In this document: positions 1-8,628 of the stretch, one piece after another
How positions within the stretch are numbered: position 1 is the first letter of the stretch
Layout of the letters: each line of letters opens with the position of its first letter
Assembly: GCA_022801925.1 (NCBI GenBank)
Contig: JAAWTG010000002.1
Span: 1 to 64,000, forward strand
DNA: 64,000 bases
Direction of reading: 5' to 3'
From: Clostridia bacterium
Lineage (GTDB): Bacteria; Bacillota; Clostridia; RUG12999
Translations under genes and position numbers: made by a program
The notes under the pieces: model-generated
The model's input: the letters and a program-made list of their open reading frames with translations, nothing else
Database searches by the model: none
Told to the model about the DNA's origin: nothing

Positions 1-15
1 CAAGCGGTTTTTGAG

Positions 16-91
16 TGGTGCGCCATTAGGGGGTCGAACCCTAGACACCCTGATTAAGAGTCAGGTGCTCTACCAACTGAGCTAATGGCAC
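16..91 (-). tRNA. tRNA-Lys (anticodon CTT)
   Basis: Read on the minus strand, the sequence folds as a 76-nt cloverleaf. The acceptor stem GTGCCAT pairs with ATGGCGC, the D stem is GCTC/GAGC, and the anticodon loop CTCTTAA gives anticodon CTT (lysine, AAG). The T arm carries GGTTCGACC and the 3' CCA is encoded. It is the last of three tRNA genes transcribed leftwards from one promoter. Confidence 0.97.
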
Positions 92-97
92 ATGTGA

Positions 98-173
98 TGG
101 AGCTGCCCAGCGGATTCGAACCGCCGACCTCTTCCTTACCAAGGAAGTGCTCTGCCTACTGAGCTAGGGCAGC
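98..173 (-). tRNA. tRNA-Thr (anticodon GGT)
   Basis: A 76-nt minus-strand cloverleaf with acceptor stem GCTGCCC/GGGCAGC, anticodon stem CTTCC/GGAAG and loop TTGGTAA, giving anticodon GGT (threonine, ACC). The CCA end is encoded. It lies 6 nt from tRNA-Lys, so the two are almost certainly processed from one transcript. Confidence 0.97.
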
Positions 174-189
174 AAATACAAAGAAAAAA

Positions 190-266
190 TGGCGACCCGA
201 AAGGGACTCGAACCCTTGACCTCTAGCGTGACAGGCTAGCGTTCTAACCAGCTGAACTACCGGGCC
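190..266 (-). tRNA. tRNA-Asp (anticodon GTC)
   Basis: A 77-nt minus-strand cloverleaf. Anticodon stem CTAGC/GCTAG and loop CTGTCAC give anticodon GTC (aspartate). The T loop is GGTTCGAGTCC and CCA is encoded. It is the first tRNA of the Asp-Thr-Lys transcript. Confidence 0.97.
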
Positions 267-290
267 ATAAATTCATTTGCAACAGAAAAT

Positions 291-319
291 ATTTTATCAT
301 TATTTTATCCGCTTGTCAA
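291..319 (-). promoter_or_regulatory. Promoter of the tRNA-Asp-Thr-Lys operon
   Basis: On the minus strand there is a -35 TTGACA, exactly 17 nt of spacer, and a -10 TAAAAT, about 25 nt upstream of tRNA-Asp. This is close to the sigma-A consensus and is what a stable RNA operon needs. Confidence 0.8.
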
Positions 320-360
320 GAGTTTATATCACTTTTTCTCTGAGAATTCTTAAAATTTGC

Positions 361-390
361 TTGTAAATGTTCCCAAACGTATGGTAGAAA
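361..390 (+). promoter_or_regulatory. Putative promoter of the first polysaccharide lyase gene
   Basis: TTGTAA and TAGAAA are separated by 18 nt, about 95 nt upstream of the lyase start. The same layout (TTGTAA, then TATGGTAGAA) recurs upstream of the next gene at 3923, which supports both. Possible UP-like A/T-rich sequence precedes it. Confidence 0.5.
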
Positions 391-485
391 TAAAAAATGC
401 CTAGAGAAGAACAGATATTGCCGATTGATTTCACGAGATTTCTATATTAAAATAAAAGAAAAATGCATATTAGGAGGAGAACCGT

Positions 486-3400
486 ATGAGACAAAAAACA
501 GTGTACAGTTTGCTGCTCATCATGAGTCTGCTGTGCAGTGTGTTCGTGGCTGCTGCACAGACGCAAGAGGCAATAGACTACAGCAAAGTGGTTGTGATGC
601 AGTTGGGGAACCCAACATCGCTGGTAAAAGGCGAAAAAACGCAGATTGATGTACAAAATGAACGCGTTGTGCCGATCACAATGCAAGACCGCACTTTAGT
701 TCCGGCAGCGTTTGTGGCGCGGGCGTTTGGCGCGCAGGTTTGGTGGGACGGTGAAAAAGAAACGGTGACGATATCCTATGGGGACACGTTAGCTGAAATG
801 GTGGTGGGCAATACCCAATTCAAACTAAACCGGCAGCCAAAACCGTTTTACATGGACGTTCCGGTGCAGGTGATAGAAGACCGGACAATGTTACCGCTTC
901 GTGCGGTAGCGGAATCTATCTTGGATAAACGTGTTTTTTGGGAGGAACCGGATTTGATTATTATCGGTGAAAATTTACCGGCAACCATTGATATGGCAGC
1001 TGTCCGTCAAAAAATAAATGTGCAGCAGGAAAAATCGGTACCAATATTTGCGCCGACAGAAAAAGAACTGGAAAATGCTGTGGCGCAGGCAGAGGAAATA
1101 TTGACACAATGGCCGGACGAGACATATTGGCTGGAACATTTTGTGCCGAAACAGTCGCCGCGCAGCAATGTCCAGCAACCGATGGCGGAGTTCGGTTATA
1201 CAGCAGATTGGCAGTGGGATCCAGCGCGACCGGAAGAAATTTTGGAAGCGGTCAGCGGTGTGACCTATCCAAATGAAAAATATCCATATCAATATAAAGA
1301 AGTAACTGTTCGCAGCGGCAAAAAGGTCAGCGTCCCGTATTTGCCGGTTATTGATATGTGGGACGACCCGGGATATGCACCAGTTGAGGCACGCATTGAC
1401 TATGCAAAAATGAATTTTTTAGAAACAAAGCTGTCGGTGCTTGCCAATGCCTATTATTTGACACATGATGAGAAATATGCCAGACGGATTATTCTTTCTT
1501 TGGATCGCTGGGCAGATTACTTGCCGGATTATTTTATTACCAAGGGATGGAATTTGCAGCATCCGCTCTCTCCGGACGAAATTGCGGACAAAGCAGGCTA
1601 TAAAGTGGAATGGTCCAGTGACAGTAATGGGTTCACGAATGAAATTACGGCGGCACAAGTCGCGCTGTATGATAAAATTCAGAAAAGTACCAGTTTTGCC
1701 AGCATTTCTGCGGAAAAAGACTATGATGTATTAGAGCACATTACAAACGATTTTTATATGCAGAAGCTGGATTATCTTAAAGAGGTGATTCCGCTTGAGG
1801 TGGCGGTATCTTCCAATCTGCCCGGTACATATCAACGTGCCGCACAACTGGCGATTTTATTCCACCGTGCAGATTTAATCGGCTGGCTGGGCGAGTTTAT
1901 GGAATTAACCATCAGTCGGAATTTTAAACGGGATGCGATGTATCCGGAATCGTTTACCTATCATTATTATTATGTGCAGGATAACATCAAGCTACTGAAT
2001 ACCATTCGTACCTATTTTGAATTTTATCCGGAAGAGATAGCGGAGCATCAAGCAGTCTATGATAAATTAGCAGGTCAGCTGGCTTTTCTGCAAAAAGCGC
2101 TGCGCGTAGTAGATGTTGTGGCGGATCCGGCAGGGAATGTCGCACCGTATGGCGACTGTGACAAAGGGATTGCGCTGAAGAGAAATATTACCATGCCTTC
2201 GCTTTTGCCGGCATACGGCGTTGCGCAGTTGGGCGGCGGGATTTCAGAGCATCAGCTGGCGTTTAATGTTGGCTTTATTGATTCTGCTAACCATTTGCAG
2301 CAAGACCGCAATTCCATTCAGCTATTTGCTTTTGGCAAAGAGTTAATAGGCGATGTAAAGTATACCAGAACACCAGGACGCGTCTATAATAATAGCGTTT
2401 TTGCCCATAATACGGTTATTGTGAACGGCAAAAATCAAAATTTAAATGTGAGCAAAGAGCAGGTATATGGAAACGACGGACATGTGTTTAACGGCGGCAA
2501 CCTAACATTGTTTGAAAATAAATTGGATGGTGTGTCCATGACGGAAGTGTTTAATAATTATGCCTATTATGGGGAAACGGACAGATACCAGCGGGTAAAT
2601 CTGGCAAATACGACCGGAGAAACGCCCTATGTCATTGATGCGTTTGTGGTGGAAGGTGGAGAGCGGCAGGAATATATGCTGCACGGTTCCACGCAATTTG
2701 ATTCCAGTTACAGCGCGGATAGAGAGACGAAAAAATTGATAGGCAAAGACCCGCAGCATCCGATGCAAGAGGGAGAACCGTGGACAGAGTTTTCCAGCAT
2801 GTGGGACAGCAAAGAAAATTATTACGGCATTTTCCGAAACGTGGAAACAGCAGATGCACAGCAGCCGGTGAAAGTAACTTTCCGGCAAACCGATGGCAGC
2901 AGCGGCGTTCATATGTTTCTGAAAGGAAATGAAGGAACAACGCTTTATTTGGGAGAAAGCCCCGCGTCCTACCGAACCAGCCGTCCGGCAGAGGGACATT
3001 TCTATGATAGCTATAGTCCGTTTATGATGCTGCGCAGAGAGGGAGAAAATTTAAAAACGGTATTTCTTGCCGTGATAGAACCTTTCCATGAAACAGATGG
3101 CATTCAAACGGTGGACTATTTAGACATGGAGGGAGACGACCCCAATCATATCGCTATCCGTATTACCTTCCAAGGCGGGCGGGAAGATGTTGTATTACTG
3201 AACCTGAACAATCCTGTTATCACCGGAAAAGACGACAGCGAACCGGTTCGCACAGCAGATGGACAATTTATGTTAGAGGGACGTGCCGGCGTCTATAGCA
3301 CAAGCGGTTTTGCAAAAATGATTGCCGGAACCAAGCTCCAAACGCCGGAGCAGGCATTGACCGGCGAAACTGCCGCCTATCGCGGTACGCTGCTTGATGC

Positions 3401-3722
3401 AGGAAGTAAGATGGCAGGAGACAACGGAAACTATTTTGTCACAGAAGCGGATTTGCCGGAGGGTATGGCATTATATGGAAGATGGATGAGCGTGCAGTTT
3501 GGCAAATATCAAACGAAAAATACAGAAATCATCAAAGAACAGACAGATTTGTCAGAGATGTTTGAAATTGACCATATAGAAAAAAGAGATGGAAAGACGT
3601 ATATCTTTTTGCAGGAGGACCCAGCGCTTGATGTCGGGACAGACGGCTGTAAGGAACTGATGCGTCCACACAGAGAATTCAGCGGTACGCCGCAGTTCCA
3701 TATCTATACATCGGTACAATAA
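486..3722 (+). CDS. Secreted heparinase II/III-like polysaccharide lyase with copper-amine-oxidase-N-like domain
   Basis: The 1078-residue product is predicted to be exported and to cleave uronic-acid-containing polysaccharide by beta-elimination. Visible parts are a signal peptide (about residues 1-24, cleavage after VAAA), a copper-amine-oxidase-N-like domain with RTLVPAAFVARAFGAQVWWD and a second half RTMLPLRAVAE (about 55-160), a helical alpha/alpha-toroid region (about 290-560), and a heparinase II/III-like beta-sandwich (about 570-800) marked by NNSVFAHNTVIVNGKNQN. The AGGAGGAG ribosome site lies 6 nt before the ATG. The amine-oxidase-N-like domain is non-catalytic and common in exported Clostridia proteins, where it may bind wall or glycan. 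The gene opens a lyase / AraC regulator / binding-protein module. The substrate (heparinoid, alginate, rhamnogalacturonan or other) cannot be read from sequence. Confidence 0.85.
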   Translation: MRQKTVYSLLLIMSLLCSVFVAAAQTQEAIDYSKVVVMQLGNPTSLVKGEKTQIDVQNERVVPITMQDRTLVPAAFVARAFGAQVWWDGEKETVTISYGDTLAEMVVGNTQFKLNRQPKPFYMDVPVQVIEDRTMLPLRAVAESILDKRVFWEEPDLIIIGENLPATIDMAAVRQKINVQQEKSVPIFAPTEKELENAVAQAEEILTQWPDETYWLEHFVPKQSPRSNVQQPMAEFGYTADWQWDPARPEEILEAVSGVTYPNEKYPYQYKEVTVRSGKKVSVPYLPVIDMWDDPGYAPVEARIDYAKMNFLETKLSVLANAYYLTHDEKYARRIILSLDRWADYLPDYFITKGWNLQHPLSPDEIADKAGYKVEWSSDSNGFTNEITAAQVALYDKIQKSTSFASISAEKDYDVLEHITNDFYMQKLDYLKEVIPLEVAVSSNLPGTYQRAAQLAILFHRADLIGWLGEFMELTISRNFKRDAMYPESFTYHYYYVQDNIKLLNTIRTYFEFYPEEIAEHQAVYDKLAGQLAFLQKALRVVDVVADPAGNVAPYGDCDKGIALKRNITMPSLLPAYGVAQLGGGISEHQLAFNVGFIDSANHLQQDRNSIQLFAFGKELIGDVKYTRTPGRVYNNSVFAHNTVIVNGKNQNLNVSKEQVYGNDGHVFNGGNLTLFENKLDGVSMTEVFNNYAYYGETDRYQRVNLANTTGETPYVIDAFVVEGGERQEYMLHGSTQFDSSYSADRETKKLIGKDPQHPMQEGEPWTEFSSMWDSKENYYGIFRNVETADAQQPVKVTFRQTDGSSGVHMFLKGNEGTTLYLGESPASYRTSRPAEGHFYDSYSPFMMLRREGENLKTVFLAVIEPFHETDGIQTVDYLDMEGDDPNHIAIRITFQGGREDVVLLNLNNPVITGKDDSEPVRTADGQFMLEGRAGVYSTSGFAKMIAGTKLQTPEQALTGETAAYRGTLLDAGSKMAGDNGNYFVTEADLPEGMALYGRWMSVQFGKYQTKNTEIIKEQTDLSEMFEIDHIEKRDGKTYIFLQEDPALDVGTDGCKELMRPHREFSGTPQFHIYTSVQ

Positions 3723-3735
3723 AATTTGACTGAAA

Positions 3736-3779
3736 ACAAGCGCCTCCTATGGTGAAATGAACCCATAGGAGGCGCTTGT
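3736..3779 (+). terminator. Long stem-loop after the lyase gene
   Basis: A perfect 17-bp inverted repeat (ACAAGCGCCTCCTATGG and its complement) encloses a 10-nt loop, 14 nt after the lyase stop codon. The U tract after it is poor (TTATGTG), so it may act as a weak terminator or as a 3' stability hairpin. Confidence 0.6.
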
Positions 3780-3922
3780 TATGTGAGGAAGAAATATTGT
3801 ATTACGACCAGACAATCGTTTGGTATTCCGCAGTCGTGAAATCAAGCGGAAGTTTCAGTACATGGCATACCGGTCAAAGCGTATACAAAATGTTCCATTC
3901 ATGAGCGCCGCGCAAAAATTAG

Positions 3923-3951
3923 TTGTAATTTAGCAAAAGCTATGGTAGAAT
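3923..3951 (+). promoter_or_regulatory. Promoter of the AraC-type regulator gene
   Basis: TTGTAA, 17-nt spacer, TAGAAT, with the start codon 32 nt downstream of the -10 box. The shared TATGGTAGAA core with the promoter at 361-390 suggests that the lyase and the regulator are controlled in a similar way. Confidence 0.6.
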
Positions 3952-3982
3952 AAAAATAAATATAGCATGGAGGAAACACGGT

Positions 3983-6289
3983 ATGAAAAAGTTGCATTTG
4001 CCGAAGAAACAACATAGCATACGGTTTCAATGGATGCGGGCATTTTTGTTGATTATGATTATAGCAGTGTTGTTAAACATTGTGGCATATACCTTGTCTA
4101 TGAACGAATGGGAGGAACAAATGGCACAGACCAACCGTTCGTTTTATAAGCAGATACAGAGCAAGGTGGATACCATGATTTGTTCTCTGGAACAGGCAAG
4201 TCTGGACTTATATTTAGACGCTTCTGCGCTTGCACTATCTAGACCATCGCAGCAGCAGATGCTGGATAGCGGTATGCTGGAAAGTACGGCGAAAATGTTT
4301 GCGGATATGGATACGGCGCTGCGCGATACATACCGGAGTTATTATTTTTTGAATAATGTGACCGGTGTGGTTTCTGTGCAGGGGTTTCAAGGCGCGCAGG
4401 ACTATTTTCAGGAAAATTTTTCCTCTTTTGATATGTCCTATGACGTGTGGCTGCATTGGATGCAATCGGTGAGCAATGAGGATTATATTTTGGTAAACGG
4501 AAAGCAGGAAGGGAAACGGTATATCTTTTTTAAATATATCATTGATTATGCCGCAGTGCAGCCGTCAAGTTTTATTTCGGTCGTGGAGGACAGCGCGATT
4601 GGAAAAATGGCAGCCGAAGCTCCTTTTTTTGCAGAAAGCTATTTTTTGGTGCTTAACGATAACGGACAAATTGTAGCGGCAAATGCAGACGCGGCGCCCT
4701 ATCTGGAAAAATTGGGACGCCTTACGGAAAACGAGGGGACGCTGCACCGGCGTATAGGCGGAAAATCTTATATGGTGACCTATACAACATCGCCGCTGAA
4801 CAATTGGAAATATGTCTATGTCACACCGAAAAGCGTATATATGAAAAGTACAAATACCATCAAATATATTTTGTATGGTACGCTTTTGGTCAGCATTATC
4901 ATAGAACTGCTGTTGATTGCACAGTCCGTTAAAAAACAATATATGCCAATCAAAAAAATTATGAACATGGCAAATGTGGACAGTGAAGGGAATGAATATG
5001 CCGCGTTAGAACAGATTGTGCGCGAACTGGGCGACGCCAAGAGGCAGGCACATGGCGCGGCATATGCGCAAAAGGAACTGATGCGTTCGCGTTTCATTGG
5101 GAATTTGCTCAGTGGACTGGTGATGAAAGAAAACATGTCCAAAGAATATATGCAAACGCTGGATATTGCGTTTCCATATCCATATTTTGCGGTTGCCGCC
5201 TTTCATCTGAGCGATTATTTATATTTGTTTGAAGAAGATGAATCCATCACGGAATATGAACGCTATGATATGATGAAAACCATCATCATTAATATTTTTA
5301 CGGAAATTGCAAATGAATATAGTGCAAAAGTATATTTTACAAGCCAAAGCAATACGCTGGCATGCGTTTTGAATCTGCCGCAGGAAGCGGAGGCAGAGAC
5401 GGCGGCAAGCAGCATTGTACAAAAAACAGCAGAAAATATTTTGAAATATTTTCAGGTGCATTATGCCAGTGCACTGAGTAATGTGGTAGCTTCGGTGGAA
5501 GAATTGAACGCCGCCTATACAGAAGCGATGACAGGCGTGGAATACCTGATGATGATGGACGAAACCTATTTTGTGCAATATAAAAATATTGAGCGGGCGG
5601 AATATGACCAATATACCATGCCGCCCGGCGTGTATGGAGAAGTTGTTCGGCTGATGAAACAAAAGAAGGCGGCGGAGGCATATGATAAAATTGCGGTTCT
5701 GATTGATGATTGTCATACGCAGCAGGAATTCTCGCCGCGCTTTTTCCGCTATTTGATATATGACATAACAGGACAGATGCTGAGTGAATTTAAACAATAT
5801 ATTGATGAAGACGATGCGGTTGTCAAAGCGTTATTCCGCACCAAAATTGCAACAAGACAAGATGTTGAACAAGTGAAACAATTGCTCCGGCAGCTGGTAG
5901 AACAGATTGTGGCAAATTGGGAGGAAAAGAGTGAAACAACGGATCAGAGTAAGACCAGAAGAGAAAAACTGAGTGCAGCAATCAAACAATATATTGAAGA
6001 AAATTATCATGATTCCAACTTAAATGTTTCTATGATTGCAGATGTGTTTGAATTTGTGCCAACGTATATCTCCAAATGTTTTAAAGAAAGTGAACAGATT
6101 GGCATTTTGGATTACATTAATATGGTGCGAATACATCATGTGAAAAAACTGTTGCTGGAGACGGATTTAACGCTGGAAAAAATTGCGGGTCAAACAGGAT
6201 TTAACAATATTTCAACGTTTAACAGAACGTTTAAAAAGATGGAGGGTATCACGGCAGGCGAATATAAAAAATATATGCTGAGCCGGTAA
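3983..6289 (+). CDS. Membrane-bound AraC-family transcriptional regulator
   Basis: The 768-residue protein joins an extracellular sensor to a DNA-binding domain. The first membrane helix (about residues 19-41) and the second (about 293-317) bracket a roughly 250-residue extracytoplasmic region. A cytoplasmic linker follows, then a C-terminal AraC double helix-turn-helix (about 665-768) with DSNLNVSMIADVF and ETDLTLEKIAGQTGFNNIS. Proteins of this layout in Firmicutes (YtdP/YesN-like) usually sense oligosaccharides or a loaded binding protein and activate neighbouring uptake and lyase genes. The GGAGG site is 9 nt before ATG. It sits between a lyase and a solute-binding lipoprotein (24-nt gap to the latter), the likely targets. 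It is paralogous in layout to the regulator at 61371-63671. Confidence 0.88.
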   Translation: MKKLHLPKKQHSIRFQWMRAFLLIMIIAVLLNIVAYTLSMNEWEEQMAQTNRSFYKQIQSKVDTMICSLEQASLDLYLDASALALSRPSQQQMLDSGMLESTAKMFADMDTALRDTYRSYYFLNNVTGVVSVQGFQGAQDYFQENFSSFDMSYDVWLHWMQSVSNEDYILVNGKQEGKRYIFFKYIIDYAAVQPSSFISVVEDSAIGKMAAEAPFFAESYFLVLNDNGQIVAANADAAPYLEKLGRLTENEGTLHRRIGGKSYMVTYTTSPLNNWKYVYVTPKSVYMKSTNTIKYILYGTLLVSIIIELLLIAQSVKKQYMPIKKIMNMANVDSEGNEYAALEQIVRELGDAKRQAHGAAYAQKELMRSRFIGNLLSGLVMKENMSKEYMQTLDIAFPYPYFAVAAFHLSDYLYLFEEDESITEYERYDMMKTIIINIFTEIANEYSAKVYFTSQSNTLACVLNLPQEAEAETAASSIVQKTAENILKYFQVHYASALSNVVASVEELNAAYTEAMTGVEYLMMMDETYFVQYKNIERAEYDQYTMPPGVYGEVVRLMKQKKAAEAYDKIAVLIDDCHTQQEFSPRFFRYLIYDITGQMLSEFKQYIDEDDAVVKALFRTKIATRQDVEQVKQLLRQLVEQIVANWEEKSETTDQSKTRREKLSAAIKQYIEENYHDSNLNVSMIADVFEFVPTYISKCFKESEQIGILDYINMVRIHHVKKLLLETDLTLEKIAGQTGFNNISTFNRTFKKMEGITAGEYKKYMLSR

Positions 6290-6313
6290 GAACAGGCGGA
6301 AGGAGGGACTTGC

Positions 6314-7900
6314 TTGAAAGGGAAAAAATTTCTTTGTGTGGCGGCGGCGATTGCAGCGGCAACGCAGCTTTGTGCCTGCGGCAGGAGCGGCGACGTGCGC
6401 CTGAACAGTACAGACGACTATCCGCAGGAGACGGATGTAGAACTGGTCTATTGGGTAGATAATCCAGCAGGTGTCCGTATGGAATCCTATACAATGAACA
6501 GTACGCCATTTAAAAGAGAATTGGAAAAACAGACGGGAATCCGCGTGAAATATGTCCATCCGCCATGGGATCAGGAGAAACAAAATTTTTCGCTTATGAT
6601 TGCCTCTAATGATTTGCCGGATATTATTGAATATGACTGGAAACAATATGCCGGTGGTGTCGAAAAAGCGATTCAGGATAATGCAATCATTAATTTAAAA
6701 CCATTATTAGAAAATATATCCCCTAACTTAAAGACATTTTTGGAAAAGAATCCGGAAATTGAAAAAAATTTGCGGACAGATACAGGACAATATGGGTTCT
6801 ACCCGTTTGTACGTGATGGGGAAATGCTGACAACATTCCGCGGCGCGGTGATACGCAAAGATGTTTTGGATAATGCAGGCGTAGCGATGCCGGAAACGAT
6901 AGAAGAATGGGAACTTGCGTTGCGTACATTGAAAAGCGCCGGTATCGAAATCCCAATCACCATTGGTTTTACCAATGATATGGTAGACACGGTGGGACCG
7001 TTTTTGGGAGCATTTGGCATCTGCGGCGGATTTTATCAGGAAAATGGTGTGGTGAAATTTGGTCCCTATGAACGCAATTTTGCACTGTTTGTAAAGAAAA
7101 TGAACCAATGGTATGAGGAAGGACTGGTGGACCGGCAGTTTGATAGTACATCTTCGGCGCGGTATGAACAGCAATTTGCTAATGGGGAATTAGGCGCGGC
7201 ATTTGCAACGGCGGGCGGCAATATGGGAAGTTGGATTCCCGTGGTTTCTCAAAGCATTCCGGATGCGGTGTTAGCGCCCGTAAAATATCCCTCTGCAAGG
7301 AAGGGACAGCGCGCGAAATATGGGCATAAAACATTGGAACTGGAAGGAAAAGGCGCGGCAATTTCAACCCAGTGCAAAGATGTGGAAATGGCAGCGCGGC
7401 TTTTGGACTATGCATACTCAGAAGAAGGCAGTACGCTCTATAATTTTGGCATTGAAGGAGAATCCTACCGGATAGTAGATGGATATCCGACCTATACGCC
7501 TTATATCATGGACGAACAAGTGAACGGCGGGAAACCGTTGACACAGATGTTGGGGCAGTATACGCGCAGCAGCAGTAGTGCGCCGTGTATTCAAGACGTC
7601 CGCTACATGGAACAATATTGTAAATTTGACGAACAAAAAGAAGCGATTCGGCTTTGGGCAGATACAGATGCAGCAAAGTATCAACTGCCGCTTTTGACGC
7701 TGACATTGGAAGAAAATACGGAATTTTCCAATATTATGAACAAAATTAATCCATATCGGCAAGAGCAATTATATCGGTATATCGCAGGTGCGGTGCCGGT
7801 GGACGATATGGAAGACTATTTTGAAAAGCTAAAAAATATGGGAATGGAACGGGCAATTGAAATACAGCAGGCGGCATATGACAGATTCCTGAAACGGTAG
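6314..7900 (+). CDS. Extracellular solute-binding lipoprotein, sugar type (ABC importer)
   Basis: The 528-residue lipoprotein should capture an oligosaccharide outside the membrane for an ABC importer. It starts with TTG at 6314 behind AGGAGGG. The signal ends in a lipobox-like TQLCAC with Cys22 as the lipidated residue. The mature part reads as a family-1 type periplasmic binding fold, with VELVYWVD near the N-terminus and a typical helical C-terminus ERAIEIQQAAYDRF. It is clearly homologous to the lipoprotein at 59431-61077 (shared KYVHPP, YPFV and IQQAAYDR segments). No permease or ATPase gene is adjacent, so it must work with components encoded elsewhere. The family resembles LipO/YtcQ-like binding proteins. 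Confidence 0.88.
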   Translation: MKGKKFLCVAAAIAAATQLCACGRSGDVRLNSTDDYPQETDVELVYWVDNPAGVRMESYTMNSTPFKRELEKQTGIRVKYVHPPWDQEKQNFSLMIASNDLPDIIEYDWKQYAGGVEKAIQDNAIINLKPLLENISPNLKTFLEKNPEIEKNLRTDTGQYGFYPFVRDGEMLTTFRGAVIRKDVLDNAGVAMPETIEEWELALRTLKSAGIEIPITIGFTNDMVDTVGPFLGAFGICGGFYQENGVVKFGPYERNFALFVKKMNQWYEEGLVDRQFDSTSSARYEQQFANGELGAAFATAGGNMGSWIPVVSQSIPDAVLAPVKYPSARKGQRAKYGHKTLELEGKGAAISTQCKDVEMAARLLDYAYSEEGSTLYNFGIEGESYRIVDGYPTYTPYIMDEQVNGGKPLTQMLGQYTRSSSSAPCIQDVRYMEQYCKFDEQKEAIRLWADTDAAKYQLPLLTLTLEENTEFSNIMNKINPYRQEQLYRYIAGAVPVDDMEDYFEKLKNMGMERAIEIQQAAYDRFLKR

Positions 7901-8056
7901 AAGCGGCAAGTTTTGTTAGTATAGCGGCGGGAATCGGTGGCAGACTAAAGCCAGCGCAAAAGAAGAGAACTGATTCTGATATGGAACGTTCTGTTGTTTT
8001 GCGCCCGCAAAGAAAAAATGCCAAATAGGAAATGGCGGCAAAGGAGTCTTGCCAAA

Positions 8057-8227
8057 ATGCCAAAACATCCACAAACACCATATGGTAAATATGCCAATAT
8101 CAATGAAGTCTATCAGACCTATGCATTAGCAAATGTGGGGCAGGTCGATGCGGACAGCAAGGTAACAATCCCACCGGAAGAGGACGTCAAGGAAGCAAAA
8201 GACTGGGTAGACTACAACGAAAAATGA
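8057..8227 (+). CDS. Small DUF3787 / CDIF630_02480-like spore protein
   Basis: A 56-residue protein starting at ATG 8057, because AAGGAG lies 10 nt upstream; the longer ORF in the track has no ribosome site. The C-terminal part KVTIPPEEDVKEAKDWVDYN fits the short clostridial family annotated as DUF3787 or CDIF630_02480-like spore protein, as far as I can recall its pattern (Ser/Ala-x-V-x-IP..E..V..AK.WVD.N). The function in the family is unknown; it is small, hydrophilic and conserved in spore formers. It is followed at once by a strong terminator. The family assignment is from memory and moderately sure. Confidence 0.65.
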   Translation: MPKHPQTPYGKYANINEVYQTYALANVGQVDADSKVTIPPEEDVKEAKDWVDYNEK

Positions 8228-8268
8228 TGTAAAAAGAGGGCTCTTTTAGAGCCCTCTTTTTACATCAT
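8224..8268. terminator. Bidirectional rho-independent terminator
   Basis: A perfect 20-bp inverted repeat (core GAGGGCTC/GAGCCCTC) with a 5-nt loop. It has A runs on the left and T runs on the right, so it works for the small spore gene on the plus strand and the YbjQ gene on the minus strand. Its left arm begins inside the spore-gene stop codon. Confidence 0.92.
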
Positions 8269-8316
8269 TTTTTGCAACACCGTTTTTTAAATTGCAACAA
8301 TTTCAAAAAATAGGAT

Positions 8317-8628
8317 TTATACAAATTTTACTGCTGTCCCATAAGCCAAAACTTCCGCTGCGCCCTGCATCACAGAAGCTGAGGCATAGCGAATATTCAC
8401 AATAGCATCTGCACCCAGCGCTTCTGCTTCTTCCACCATGCGTTTGGTAGCAAGTGCCCGTGCATCGTTCATCATTTGATTATAAGCCTTCAGTTCTCCG
8501 CCAACCAGCGTTTTGAAGCTTTGCGTAATATCGCGACCGAAATTTTTGGTTTGAATTGTGCTGCCTTTGACCAGACCCAACAGGTTTAATTCTTTCCCGG
8601 GGATTGTTTCAGTATTGACTAAGATCAT
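8317..8628 (-). CDS. YbjQ / UPF0145 family protein
   Basis: A 103-residue cytoplasmic protein matching the YbjQ (UPF0145, DUF74) family: N-terminal MILVNTETIPGKEL, the AYNQMMNDARALATKRMVEEA helix, and LGADAIVNIRY. The family forms small pentameric rings; metal binding has been proposed but the function is not established. ATG 8628 is chosen because GGAG lies 6 nt upstream and the family starts with MI(L/V); the track start uses a GTG four codons earlier. It overlaps the upstream small membrane gene by 20 nt, so the two are translationally coupled. Confidence 0.9.
   Translation of the reverse strand: MILVNTETIPGKELNLLGLVKGSTIQTKNFGRDITQSFKTLVGGELKAYNQMMNDARALATKRMVEEAEALGADAIVNIRYASASVMQGAAEVLAYGTAVKFV

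Noticed and set aside
267-7900. A genomic island integrated at the tRNA genes
   Set aside because: The tRNA genes are complete and no integrase or repeat of a tRNA 3' end is seen in the window; composition does not clearly change.
8057-8227. Longer 77-residue version (7994 start) of the small spore protein
   Set aside because: The upstream Met codons have no Shine-Dalgarno match, while ATG 8057 has AAGGAG at normal distance and gives the usual family length.
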